Shown piece after piece: positions 23,088-23,125 of a stretch of DNA of 23,125 bases (the stretch's first letter is position 1; every line of letters starts with the position of its first letter). Source of the stretch: Pedobacter ureilyticus (GTDB lineage Bacteria > Bacteroidota > Bacteroidia > Sphingobacteriales > Sphingobacteriaceae); assembly GCF_005925345.1 (NCBI RefSeq), contig NZ_SSHJ01000038.1, positions 1 to 23,125 on the forward strand, written 5' to 3'. Under the pieces are notes generated by a model. That model searched no databases and was not told the origin of the DNA. It saw only the letters and a list, made by a program, of their open reading frames with translations. Made by a program: the position numbers and the translations under genes.

Positions 23088-23125
23088 TTTGCTTAAAAGT
23101 TCTTTAACCAGTCTAACAGGCTTTT

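Noticed and set aside
1..23125. CRISPR arrays, tRNA or rRNA genes
   Set aside because: No regularly spaced repeats, cloverleaf-like segments or rRNA-like conserved stretches were seen.

Overview
The window looks like part of an integrative conjugative element (conjugative transposon) from a member of the Bacteroidota, most likely the Sphingobacteriaceae or a close flavobacterial relative. The reasons are the Bacteroidetes-type transfer genes (TraE to TraM order), an RteC-type excision regulator, a small histone-H1-like protein, A-rich leaders instead of strong Shine-Dalgarno sites, and moderate-to-low G+C. No rRNA, tRNA or CRISPR array is visible.

Layout, left to right. 1-127: apparent end of an IS21-family insertion sequence (two 24-bp tandem terminal repeats, CA terminus). 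128-466: leader with inverted repeats, then rteC (467-1336). 1480-10459, + strand: a compact mating-pore operon: a small membrane protein, TraE, TraF, TraG (VirB4-like ATPase), TraI, two TraI-like paralogs, TraJ, TraK, a TraL-position membrane peptide and TraM. TraN and later genes do not follow. The operon runs instead into a chimeric-looking ORF (10484-11773) and a 58-aa histone-like gene, and ends at a clear terminator (12067-12100).

12182-21156, all on the - strand: a copper-resistance island. In transcription order it holds a frameshifted AraC-type regulator with a CxxC metal-binding-like N-terminus, a Cu(I) P1B-ATPase, a CopZ-like metallochaperone, a Cys-rich secreted protein, an HMA-DUF3347 protein, a DUF305 membrane protein, a DUF3347 lipoprotein, a haem-binding CxxCH protein, and a multicopper oxidase with a C-terminal CopB-like barrel domain. 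Together these would export Cu(I) from the cytoplasm, buffer it in the periplasm, oxidise it to Cu(II) and possibly sequester it at the outer membrane.

21157-21818 is non-coding and dense in secondary structure, including an interrupted hairpin of about 175 nt with roughly 57 paired positions. It precedes a second + strand backbone segment (21819-23017) with two conserved mobile-element proteins of unknown function and a DUF932 gene that is cut short near the right edge, probably by another insertion. The copper island therefore sits between two modules of the element backbone.

The points I find most worth a second look are the long hairpin (possible ssDNA-active promoter, transfer or replication signal), the single-base frameshift in the copper regulator, the CopA-CopB-type fusion, the paired-box operator candidate before the ATPase, the three-member TraI-like family, and the apparent fusion and truncation after TraM.
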